From the NCBI GenBank assembly GCA_001820485.1, contig MHPU01000030.1, positions 1-8,164 of the forward strand: a stretch of 8,164 nucleotides of DNA. The letters run 5' to 3'. Both the position numbers and the translations under genes were made by a program. The notes below the pieces were generated by a model, which saw only the letters and a list, made by a program, of their open reading frames with translations, had not been told where the DNA came from and ran no database searches. The DNA comes from Candidatus Staskawiczbacteria bacterium RIFOXYD1_FULL_32_13. GTDB lineage: Bacteria; Patescibacteriota; Minisyncoccia; Minisyncoccales; Staskawiczbacteraceae. Each line of letters begins with the position of its first letter. Position 1 is the stretch's first letter. Shown one piece after another: positions 1-5,757 of this stretch.

Positions 1-108
1 TGTTTCTCCTAAATCTTGGCTAGTAACTTCTGGCTCATCAAGATTTTCTTGTGGCTCGCCTTCAGCTCTATCTCCTATATGATGCGGAAACATTTTTTCT
101 GGACTCAT
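1..108 (-). CDS. Partial gene, N-terminal 36 codons of an unrecognised acidic protein
   Basis: An open frame runs from an ATG at 108-106 off the left edge, so only the first 36 residues are visible. They begin MSPEKMFPHHIGD and continue into an acidic, Pro/Glu-rich stretch (EPQENLDEPEVTSQ). There is an in-frame stop upstream of 108, so the start is either the ATG at 108 or a second ATG at 93; neither has a Shine-Dalgarno sequence. There is no signal peptide or membrane segment in the visible part. The gene is divergent from the seven-gene array and could share its control region (109-194). The acidic low-complexity start is loosely like the EEPEK segment of the array proteins, but it lacks the FNPD and NIHEL motifs, so I do not call it a family member. 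Function unknown. Confidence 0.5.
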   Translation of the reverse strand, partial: MSPEKMFPHHIGDRAEGEPQENLDEPEVTSQDLGET

Positions 109-116
109 AGTTTTAA

Positions 117-135
117 AATTGCTGTCACGACAATT
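117..135. promoter_or_regulatory. Imperfect dyad, possible operator between divergent genes
   Basis: AATTGCTGTCACGACAATT is a 19-bp imperfect palindrome: arms AATTG/CAATT and an inner GT-n-AC pair in symmetric positions. It starts nine bases from the ATG of the minus-strand gene and overlaps the candidate -35 box of the plus-strand array, which is where a repressor site could act on both. That it binds a protein is inference; short AT-rich arms also arise by chance. Confidence 0.3.
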
Positions 136-147
136 TTATGTTAATAT
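119..147 (+). promoter_or_regulatory. Candidate sigma70-type promoter of the seven-gene array
   Basis: TTGCTG (119-124) and TAATAT (142-147) are separated by 17 bp, a good match to the -35/-10 layout. Transcription would start near 154 and give a leader of about 40 nt before the ATG at 195. This is the only sizeable non-coding region ahead of the array, so the promoter should be here, but the region is so AT-rich that other -10-like hexamers exist nearby. Confidence 0.4.
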
Positions 148-194
148 ATATTAATTTATATGTATTTATTTAATTAATTCATTTTACTCTTTCT

Positions 195-635
195 ATGCTA
201 AAATTCAACCCCGACACACAATTAAATATCCATGAACTTACTGTAGAAGAGCCTGAAAAACCAGAAGGTAGAGATCCGAAAGTTTTCTTAGATGAGGCTT
301 TTGATTGGATAGAAAAAAATTTAATCGGGTTATATGATATTAGTCGTTGGAGCTATTCTATTTCAAGCGATAATAAATTTATAAATATGAATTTACCAAG
401 CTCGGTAGATCTCCCAGAAAACTTTTATGATACAATAAAAAAAATGGTATTTGAATGGGACGTAAATAAAAATGGCACAGGTATTGATACCCTAAAACGC
501 CTTTTGGAGGGCAAAAAAATAATCTCTATTAAGGACAGAAATAATGAAGGCAATTGGTATTTAGAGATTGCAGATAAAGTCAAAAAAGAATTAAAATCTG
601 AAACTCCACAGATTCCCGAGCAGAAACAATTTTAG
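195..635 (+). CDS. Array protein 1 (type B core), function unknown
   Basis: A 146-aa soluble, charged protein with no signal peptide or membrane helix. The N-terminal block (residues 2-22, KFNPD, LNIHEL, EEPEK) and C-terminal tail (PEQKQF) are those of the whole array. The core resembles only gene 5: an FLDEAFDWI helix (about 31-39), a segment with MNLP and later DLPENFYDTI, then an L..LLEGKKIISI stretch followed by NWYLEI, which looks like paired beta strands near the C-terminus. It starts MLKF where most siblings have MPKF. The ATG at 195 is chosen because the shared block starts there; no Shine-Dalgarno is present. It is the only array gene ending in TAG, and the gap to gene 2 is 9 nt. As first gene it sits directly behind the candidate promoter. 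I recognise no known family. Confidence 0.8.
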   Translation: MLKFNPDTQLNIHELTVEEPEKPEGRDPKVFLDEAFDWIEKNLIGLYDISRWSYSISSDNKFINMNLPSSVDLPENFYDTIKKMVFEWDVNKNGTGIDTLKRLLEGKKIISIKDRNNEGNWYLEIADKVKKELKSETPQIPEQKQF

Positions 636-644
636 AAAAAATTT

Positions 645-1514
645 ATGCCAAAGTTTAATCCAGACAACTTAAATATCCACGAACTCGCAGTTGAAGAGCC
701 CGAAAAACAAGCTGAGGTGTTTTTTGATCCTGAAAAGGAAATAACTGAGGATGATTGGGAAGGAATAAACAAGAATTTAAAAACATACGAAGAAAATAGT
801 GGTTTTTGGCAAGATAGAAAAGATTTTAATCATTGGCAAACAAGAACGCCCAATATTTGGTTAGTTGACACAATGGAACTTATTAAAATTATTGACCCCA
901 AACGCGAATTTTCAGAATATGAATTAAAAATACTTGCACACGAATACAAAAAAGCATATGACGGGGCAGAACAGGGAGAAGAGCCGTGGGATCTTGTTGT
1001 ATACGGAGCGGCACATTCAAAGATTATTAACAAAGATTACGATTTAAATCTTACCTCTGCCGACAAAGAAAAAATAGGGCAGATTATAGAAAATTCCCGC
1101 AAAAAAGTTACGAATTTTTTATCCTTATTGGCTAGTGCAAAAATATCGGGATTGGATAAAAATTATTTGCCAGAAATCGATGATTTATTGTGGGCAAAAA
1201 TAGAAGAACATATTGAAAATTTAGCTAAAGATCAAAAATGGCACGCGTATATTATGCACCTGAGAGATATGAAAATAATTAATCCAAACCACAAGCTTGA
1301 TCTTAATTCGCAAAGGTTGGAGGAAATAAAAAAGACTATGGAGCAATACAAAGAAAAAAAAGATTGGTCAAATTTCTTTTATATGGCATCGCTGTTAACA
1401 ATAATAACGACAGACGAAATTAAGATCCTCGAAGGCGGAGGATTGGAATTGATTCGTCATAAATCTGATTTTGGAACCGAAACCTCGCAAGTACCCGAGC
1501 AAAAACAATTTTAA
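645..1514 (+). CDS. Array protein 2 (type A helical core), function unknown
   Basis: A 289-aa protein, the longest of the array. The shared N-terminal block covers residues 1-22, here without the AQ-type dipeptide before LNIHEL (as in gene 7). An FFDPEKEITEDDWE segment (26-39) leads into a core rich in amphipathic helices, with Trp-containing, Ala-rich stretches and returning phrases such as IIDP, IINKDYDLNL and IINPNHKLDL, spaced about 45 residues apart. This suggests an alpha-helical repeat fold (inference). The end carries TDEIKI, then GGGLELI (264-270), a linker and the tail PEQKQF. The DNA at 702-730 is identical over 29 bp to gene 3 at 1591-1619, pointing to recent duplication or conversion. 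No Shine-Dalgarno sequence; no catalytic motif recognised. Confidence 0.8.
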   Translation: MPKFNPDNLNIHELAVEEPEKQAEVFFDPEKEITEDDWEGINKNLKTYEENSGFWQDRKDFNHWQTRTPNIWLVDTMELIKIIDPKREFSEYELKILAHEYKKAYDGAEQGEEPWDLVVYGAAHSKIINKDYDLNLTSADKEKIGQIIENSRKKVTNFLSLLASAKISGLDKNYLPEIDDLLWAKIEEHIENLAKDQKWHAYIMHLRDMKIINPNHKLDLNSQRLEEIKKTMEQYKEKKDWSNFFYMASLLTIITTDEIKILEGGGLELIRHKSDFGTETSQVPEQKQF

Positions 1515-1530
1515 ACAATAAAAAAATATT

Positions 1531-2352
1531 ATGCCAAAATTCAACCCCGATGCACAATTAAATATCCACGAACTCGCAATAGAAGAGCCTGAAAAACAAG
1601 CTGAGGTGTTTTTTGATCCAGAGCGAGATATAACCCCAGAAGATTGGGAGAAGATTGGACAATATAAAAAAGAGCAGATGTCTTATAACTGGCAATCAGT
1701 TGCAGAAATTTGTGCAGAGGAAAAAATTTTAGGGAAAGACCCTAATTTAAGCGATTCCGATTGGGAGAATTTACAAAAATATAGAAGAAGTCATTTATAT
1801 GACGCAGTTATGGGTTGGAGAGATTTTGTGGAAAAAGCAAAAAATGAGGCCATCGCAGGCAATGTCCCCGAGTTAACAGATGATGATTGGCAATCGATTC
1901 AAAAACACATGAAGGCACAACGAACAAAACAACCACAGGAACATATGCACTGTTTTTTTGCGAATTACATACTTGCCAAGGCCGTACTTGGCCGCCCAGT
2001 AAAATTATCGGAAGATGACTGGAAATATCTAGAAGAATTCAGAGAAAAAAATAAAAAAAGCATTGGCCCACTTATTGAAATTTTAGAAACTGAAACTATT
2101 TTAGGAAGAAGACCAAAACTAACAAGTAGCGATTGGGAATTTTTAAAACAGGAGAGGGAAAGATATCGTCATGATCGTGTTTTCCAGATGGATTCAAATT
2201 GGCATAGTTCTGTAAGTATAGCTACAACTATGGCAATACTTTCGGCTGATGAAGTACGCATTCCTGAAGGCGGTGGTTTGGAATTAATTAGCCACAAGAA
2301 AACTGATTTACAAGCAGAAATTCCACAAATGCCAGAGCAAAAACAATTTTAA
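1531..2352 (+). CDS. Array protein 3 (type A, five regular DW repeats), function unknown
   Basis: A 273-aa protein with the clearest internal repeats of the array. An Asp-Trp pair recurs at residues 38, 77, 119, 163 and 201, that is every 38-44 residues, in the setting L-[ST]-x-x-DW-x-x-[IL]. Each is followed by a long charged helix and an Ala-rich helix ending near ILG or VLG plus R-P-x-L. This reads as five two-helix units, a small solenoid (inference); the motif does not fit the TPR, Sel1 or PPR consensus that I know. After the last unit come ADEVRI, GGGLELI (247-253), a 15-residue linker and PEQKQF. The shared N-terminal block is complete. The 16-nt gap from gene 2 is all A/T but one base and has no Shine-Dalgarno. 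No signal peptide. Confidence 0.82.
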   Translation: MPKFNPDAQLNIHELAIEEPEKQAEVFFDPERDITPEDWEKIGQYKKEQMSYNWQSVAEICAEEKILGKDPNLSDSDWENLQKYRRSHLYDAVMGWRDFVEKAKNEAIAGNVPELTDDDWQSIQKHMKAQRTKQPQEHMHCFFANYILAKAVLGRPVKLSEDDWKYLEEFREKNKKSIGPLIEILETETILGRRPKLTSSDWEFLKQERERYRHDRVFQMDSNWHSSVSIATTMAILSADEVRIPEGGGLELISHKKTDLQAEIPQMPEQKQF

Positions 2353-2366
2353 ATAGCAATAATTTT

Positions 2367-3080
2367 ATGAAGTTTAATCCAGACGCACAATTAAATATCC
2401 ATGAATTAGCAATTGAAGAACCAGAAAAAGAATCTGAGTTGCCTTTTGACCCGGAGAGGGATATTACAGAAGAGGAATGGGAAAAAATAAAGCAAGGACT
2501 AGATAATGTTACAGGTTTAACAAGGGCATTGTATGGTTCTTCTGCTAAGATTATTGACCCAAAAAGATTTAAAGATTTTTTCTTAGATCTTGATGATAAT
2601 GCTGCTGCCAAGATGGAAACTGCGGAAGCAGAGCAAAAAAATAGATGGGCTGAAATGAGTGATGCAACAATAGAATATAAATTATTATTTTTTCCAGAAA
2701 GCTTTAAAGATTTTATAATTACCAATAGAGATCTAGAAATTAATTCGATGACCACTGAAAGATTAAAAAAAGAGGGAGAGTGGGGAAAAATTTTACATAG
2801 AGCGGGATTGGTAAAAATTGTTAGACCAGACAGAATTAAAGATCTTAAATTAGATGCAGTTGCGTGGGATGGAATTAGAGAATATTTACAAGGAAAAATG
2901 CAAGCATTTGGAACGGCTGATGCTACAAAATTAAGATGTGTAATGGATTTGCTTTTTGCAAAAATTTTAGCAGCTGATAAAGTAAAAATTACTCAAAATG
3001 GTTTGGAAATTATTGTGCCGAAAAAGAAAGAAAATTTAGAGCAAGAAGCTCCACAAGTTCCAGAAGTAAAACAATTTTAA
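2367..3080 (+). CDS. Array protein 4 (type A variant), function unknown
   Basis: A 237-aa protein starting MKFNPD, one residue shorter than the MPKF siblings. After the shared block and FDPERDITEEEWE (27-39), the core has a threefold phrase: IIDPKRFKDFFLD (62-74), FPESFKDFIIT (109-119) and IVRPDRIKDLKLD (151-163), i.e. h-x-P-x-x-h-K-D-h-x-h about every 45 residues. It therefore seems to have diverged repeats of the type A helical fold. Near the end are LLFAKILAADKVKI and NGLEII, the same C-terminal module as genes 2 and 3, then a linker and PEVKQF, where Val replaces the usual third residue of the tail. The 14-nt gap from gene 3 is AT-rich and has no Shine-Dalgarno. An antisense open frame across 2288-2755 has no supporting signal. 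Confidence 0.8.
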   Translation: MKFNPDAQLNIHELAIEEPEKESELPFDPERDITEEEWEKIKQGLDNVTGLTRALYGSSAKIIDPKRFKDFFLDLDDNAAAKMETAEAEQKNRWAEMSDATIEYKLLFFPESFKDFIITNRDLEINSMTTERLKKEGEWGKILHRAGLVKIVRPDRIKDLKLDAVAWDGIREYLQGKMQAFGTADATKLRCVMDLLFAKILAADKVKITQNGLEIIVPKKKENLEQEAPQVPEVKQF

Positions 3081-3092
3081 TCAAACAAAAAT

Positions 3093-3512
3093 ATGCCAAA
3101 GTTTAATCCAGATTCACAATTAAATATCCATGAACTTACTGTAGAGGAGCCTGAAAAACAAACTCCAGGACATGATGCCGAACCTTTTTTGACAGAAGTT
3201 TTTAGCTGGATAAGAGATAAAAGTGGCTACGGAAACCCTAGTAAGTTATATTTTACCGAAATGGGCGATATTATTGATATGAGACTATCGGGTCTGGTTA
3301 TCCCCGATAAATTTATAGATGAAACCACTGATGGTATCACATGGAAAAAAGTTACCTATGAAGGAGTATTTAGCGACTTGAAAGAAAGATTAAAGGGCAA
3401 GAAAATAATATCTATTATCGCCAACAATTGGTATCTAAAAGTAGTCAACGATAAAGAAAATAAAAAAATTGCAAACGACGTACCGCAAATGCCAGAGAAT
3501 AAGCAATTTTAA
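3093..3512 (+). CDS. Array protein 5 (type B core), function unknown
   Basis: A 139-aa protein and the second type B member. It matches gene 1 along its length: the N-terminal block with the variant HELTVEEPEK, an FLTEVFSWI helix (33-41), MRLSGLVIPDKFID, then LKERLKGKKIISI and NWYLKV before the tail PENKQF. The DNA of the leader block (3115-3159) differs from gene 1 (217-261) at one base in 45, although the two genes are 2.9 kb apart and the cores are clearly diverged; this suggests either a B-type leader that travels with its core or local gene conversion. Gap to gene 4 is 12 nt, to gene 6 is 11 nt. No signal peptide, no known domain recognised. It may mark the start of a second B-A-A block inside the array. 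Confidence 0.8.
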   Translation: MPKFNPDSQLNIHELTVEEPEKQTPGHDAEPFLTEVFSWIRDKSGYGNPSKLYFTEMGDIIDMRLSGLVIPDKFIDETTDGITWKKVTYEGVFSDLKERLKGKKIISIIANNWYLKVVNDKENKKIANDVPQMPENKQF

Positions 3513-3523
3513 ATAAAAATATT

Positions 3524-4339
3524 ATGCCAAAGTTTAATCCAGATTCACAATTAAATATTCACGACCTTGCTATACAGGAGATAGAAACGCAAGAGGCCGT
3601 TGAAATCCCTTTTGATCCAAATAAGCTTTTGGCAGAAGCAGATTGGGCTGTATTGCAAGAAATAACCACAGATAGTCCTACATGGATTTTGGAACAGACT
3701 GCATCGCTGGCTATTTTAGACAAAGATAAATTGCCAGAAATGAGCATTAAAATAAAAGATAAAATTAAAAAGAAAATTCGGGATGATCTTTGGGGCGAAG
3801 GTCACTTGCAGGATATGGCTTGGGCAAGCTATATATCGCCTGAATTCACAAATGTGCCAGCAGAGGCTTTCGAAAGAGCCGTGGAAAAAAGCAACGATCA
3901 TTTATCTGAATTAAGAGATAAAAAAGATTGGCGACATTTTTTTGAATATGCATCATGGTTGACGGTTTTAGGACGCAGACCCAATTTAAGTCAAGAAGAT
4001 TTTAAAGAGCTCGAGGAAGAATTCAAATCCCAAGAGATAAAAGCCAAGGAAGAGATAGTCATGAATAATGGAGATGCGAAAGCGTATGATACAGAGAATT
4101 TTTTAGAAGATGCGGTGGCTATGAGTATCATTTATCCAGATTATCCATTAAAAATTTCTGCTGAATCTTCAAAATTAATCGTAGCTTACCTTCAAGAAAG
4201 AATAAGACACAGAGCACTCGCAGAATGGTATATATCCTTAGCGATGGCAAGAATTGTGGCAGATAAATGCATAGAAGTTAACAAAAAGAAAAGATCCAAT
4301 CAAGAAACTCAGCAATTGCCAGAAAGCAAGCAATTTTAA
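3524..4339 (+). CDS. Array protein 6 (type A, divergent ends), function unknown
   Basis: A 271-aa protein. The first 40 bases of DNA are nearly the same as gene 5, but the protein block soon diverges: NIHDL for NIHEL, and AIQEIETQEAVEIPFDP in place of the EEPEK segment. The core has type A helices with ADW (39-41), KKDWRHFFEYASWLTVLG (133-150), close to KKDWSNFFYMASLL of gene 2, then RRPNLSQEDF, close to RRPKLTSSDW of gene 3. A second half has YPDYPLKIS and AEWYISLAMARIVADK. The C-terminal GLELI strand seen in other type A proteins is missing or eroded (CIEVNKKK), yet the tail PESKQF remains, which argues that the tail matters separately from the core. Gap from gene 5 is 11 nt of A/T only. 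Confidence 0.8.
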   Translation: MPKFNPDSQLNIHDLAIQEIETQEAVEIPFDPNKLLAEADWAVLQEITTDSPTWILEQTASLAILDKDKLPEMSIKIKDKIKKKIRDDLWGEGHLQDMAWASYISPEFTNVPAEAFERAVEKSNDHLSELRDKKDWRHFFEYASWLTVLGRRPNLSQEDFKELEEEFKSQEIKAKEEIVMNNGDAKAYDTENFLEDAVAMSIIYPDYPLKISAESSKLIVAYLQERIRHRALAEWYISLAMARIVADKCIEVNKKKRSNQETQQLPESKQF

Positions 4340-4348
4340 AATAAAAAA

Positions 4349-5173
4349 ATGAAATTTAACCCGGACAATTTAAATATACATGAGCTGGCAATTGAAGAAC
4401 CGGAAAAACAAGCTGAGTTGCCTTTTGATTTTAGCGAACTTGTTAGTGCTGAAGATTTGCAAGAGTTAAGAGACGAATTAAATAGAACGCGCGAAAGACA
4501 GAAGCACGACAAAAGTCCTTTATGGGGCGGTTTTTGTTGGGAAGTTGCAACACTAAAACTTATGAACAAAAATGAAAAAGTAGATTTAGACGAACAGACA
4601 TTGCAAGGAATAAGAGATAATTTATTAAGATATGCAAGCTTGCAAGAATGGGACGGTTTTTCTGCAATTGCCTCTTCGTTAAAAATTTCCGGAATTACAG
4701 ATTCGCAAATATCAAAAATACTTTTGGATAATAAAAATAATATATTAAAATATTTTGAAAGTCTAATATATCCAGGAATATCATCCTCAGCCGAACTTAC
4801 AGCAAAAAAAATAAAAATAATATATCCCGGGGTGGTTATCAATACAAAAGATCTCTCCCTCGGGCTTGCTACGCGATTTAAACAAAGCAAGCACTGGCTA
4901 CTTTTCTGCCAACATTTAACATACGAAAAATTCATTGACTTCGATTGCGATATACCATTAGATCAAGAGACAAAAGATAAAATTACAAACGAATTCAAAA
5001 CATACTTAAGCAAAAAGGCATGGAGTCCTTTGGGAGATATTGCCCTTGCCATGAACATTCTTAATGCGAAGAGGATAAATATCACAGACAAAGGTGTCGA
5101 GTTTATAACCTCTGATAAAAATGCCAAATCAACATCAGAACCTCAAAATCTTCCAGAGCAAAAACAATTTTAA
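4349..5173 (+). CDS. Array protein 7 (type A, last in array), function unknown
   Basis: A 274-aa protein starting MKFNPDNLNIHEL, without the AQ-type dipeptide, as in gene 2. FDFSELVSAEDLQEL (27-40) replaces the FDPE..DDWE entry to the core. The core has several helix pairs with Trp positions (WGGFCWEVATLKLM at 59-72, EWDGFSAIASSLKI at 100-113, KHWLLFCQHL, KAWSPLGDIALAMNIL), again about 40-45 residues apart, so a degenerate version of the same helical repeat. The end keeps AKRINI and KGVEFI, a Ser-rich linker and PEQKQF. It stops 15 nt before the terminator stem, consistent with being the last gene of the operon. The gap from gene 6 is only 9 nt. An overlapping 199-aa antisense frame has no independent support. 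Confidence 0.8.
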   Translation: MKFNPDNLNIHELAIEEPEKQAELPFDFSELVSAEDLQELRDELNRTRERQKHDKSPLWGGFCWEVATLKLMNKNEKVDLDEQTLQGIRDNLLRYASLQEWDGFSAIASSLKISGITDSQISKILLDNKNNILKYFESLIYPGISSSAELTAKKIKIIYPGVVINTKDLSLGLATRFKQSKHWLLFCQHLTYEKFIDFDCDIPLDQETKDKITNEFKTYLSKKAWSPLGDIALAMNILNAKRINITDKGVEFITSDKNAKSTSEPQNLPEQKQF

Positions 5174-5188
5174 AATTAGGATCAAAAC

Positions 5189-5212
5189 AAAACACCGGAA
5201 AACGGTGTTTTT
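5189..5212 (+). terminator. Intrinsic terminator of the seven-gene array
   Basis: A perfect 9-bp stem, AAAACACCG (5189-5197) with CGGTGTTTT (5203-5211), closes a GAAAA loop and ends in a run of five T. It begins 15 nt after the stop of gene 7. No such structure exists between the array genes, so it marks the end of the operon. Confidence 0.85.
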
Positions 5213-5240
5213 GGTTATATAAAATTATGATATTTATCAA

Positions 5241-5368
5241 CTCACGGGGTCTGGACTCCTAGACGCCTTTGCGTCATCATTCGGCTTACAAAAGATCAAA
5301 TAATTAAAAGCCGTGAGAAATTCACGACTTTCGCGTTTGCTTTTGTAGGGGCGACTCAGTCACCTGAC
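5241..5368. other. Structured non-coding stretch with competing inverted repeats
   Basis: I see no gene here. The DNA holds several inverted repeats: CTCACGG (5241-5247) with CCGTGAG (5311-5317); CGTGA (5312-5316) with TCACG (5322-5326), which excludes the former; TACAAAAG (5287-5294) with CTTTTGTA (5340-5347); and a near-palindrome GGCGACTCAGTCACC (5350-5364) next to GTAGGG. It could be repeat-element remnants, the 3' terminator region of the GIY-YIG gene, or a structured RNA; I cannot choose. It does not look like a known riboswitch class. Confidence 0.45.
5254..5285. repeat. GC-rich palindromic element C, left of the GIY-YIG gene
   Basis: This element opens with GACTCCT and closes with ATTCGGC. 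It contains a perfect hairpin, GACGC (5262-5266) with GCGTC (5271-5275) and a 4-nt loop. Its ends match those of element A (GACTCCT...ATTCGCC, 5673-5708) on the other side of the nuclease gene, in the same orientation, and it is much more GC-rich than its surroundings. Confidence 0.5.
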
Positions 5369-5376
5369 TTAGCATG

Positions 5377-5649
5377 TTAAAGCTTTTTGAGTAATTGCAA
5401 ATCACCATTTATCAATGCCTCTTTTTTTGCTCTAGTCCAACCTTTTAATTGTTTTTCTCTTCTCATTGATTCAACTCTTAAACTATATTCTTCTTTATAA
5501 ATTAATTTAAAATCTCCGTGGTCATTTGAAAACTTTGACGATCTTTCTTTTTTATTTAAATGATCTTTCAATCTTTGCTCAAGGTTATTTGTTTGTCCGA
5601 TATACAAAGTATTATCCAAGAAACGTAAAATATAAACTATATATGGCAT
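5377..5649 (-). CDS. Small GIY-YIG family endonuclease
   Basis: A 90-aa single-domain protein of the GIY-YIG superfamily (the short, YhbQ/UPF0213-like group), full length for that group. The VYI (5-7) and YIG (16-18) motifs stand for GIY and YIG, followed by QTNNLEQRLKDH with the catalytic-type Arg26 and His30. A later REKQLKGW segment supplies Glu65, the expected metal ligand. Tyr6 and Tyr16 are present, so the active site looks intact. These enzymes cut DNA with one metal ion; the cellular role of the short members is not settled (repair or selfish-element activity). The start at 5649 leaves the usual short lead before the first strand; no Shine-Dalgarno precedes it. The gene lies opposite to the array and is flanked by related GC-rich repeats at 5254-5285 and 5673-5708, suggesting it belongs to a small repeat-associated unit. 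Confidence 0.9.
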   Translation of the reverse strand: MPYIVYILRFLDNTLYIGQTNNLEQRLKDHLNKKERSSKFSNDHGDFKLIYKEEYSLRVESMRREKQLKGWTRAKKEALINGDLQLLKKL

Positions 5650-5668
5650 AAATATTTTTTTACACTTC

Positions 5669-5708
5669 CTTCGACTCCTCGCTATGCTCGTCGCTCAGGA
5701 CATTCGCC
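5669..5708. repeat. GC-rich element A, just upstream of the GIY-YIG gene
   Basis: The element starts CCTTCGACTCCTCGC, ends CAGGACATTCGCC, and lies in the 5' leader region of the nuclease gene. It shares its end heptamers with element C, and is similar in inverse orientation to element B (TTCGACTC...GCTCGCTCA on the minus strand of 5772-5803). The high GC and alternating C/T and G/A runs stand out sharply from the AT-rich surroundings. Such elements are common in intergenic DNA of many uncultured bacteria from general knowledge; copy number here cannot be judged from one window. Confidence 0.55.
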
Positions 5709-5722
5709 TCGCTTTTACAATA

Positions 5723-5734
5723 TAATTGCAATTA
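5723..5734. repeat. Perfect 12-bp AT palindrome between elements A and B
   Basis: TAATTGCAATTA is a perfect palindrome lying midway in the gap between the GIY-YIG gene and the tRNA. On the minus strand it sits where promoter elements of the nuclease gene could lie (TATATT overlaps its downstream side). In such AT-rich DNA it may be chance. Confidence 0.25.
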
Positions 5735-5757
5735 ATTTATTTAGCAGTAATTAGTAA

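Larger units (their letters stand above)
195..5173 (+). repeat. Tandem array of seven paralogous genes with shared ends and variable cores
   Basis: Seven genes follow each other with 9-16 nt gaps. Each product opens with a form of (P)KFNPD-x-x-LNIHEL followed by an acidic EEPEK-like segment, and each closes with a short linker and P-E-x-K-Q-F or a close variant. The last two codons are CAA TTT in all seven. Cores fall into a short type B (genes 1 and 5, about 140 aa) and a longer helical type A (genes 2, 3, 4, 6, 7). A terminator lies right after gene 7 and there is none between genes, so they probably form one operon. Confidence 0.85.

Noticed and set aside
2288..2755. Antisense open frame of 155 codons across the gene 3/gene 4 junction
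   Set aside because: It crosses the shared end blocks of two real genes and has no ribosome site or motif of its own; the hydrophobic look comes from reversing Lys/Glu/Asp codons.
4336..4935. Antisense open frame of 199 codons opposite array gene 7
   Set aside because: It lies wholly over a gene with clear family motifs, has no recognisable domain, and its composition is what the reverse complement of an AT-rich, Lys/Glu-rich gene gives.
195..5173. CRISPR or direct-repeat array
   Set aside because: The repeats are the ends of protein-coding genes 420-870 bp long with continuous frames, not short repeats with uniform spacers.
195..5173. Outer-membrane proteins, suggested by the C-terminal Phe
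   Set aside because: No signal peptide, no alternating beta-barrel pattern, and the cores are charged and helical.
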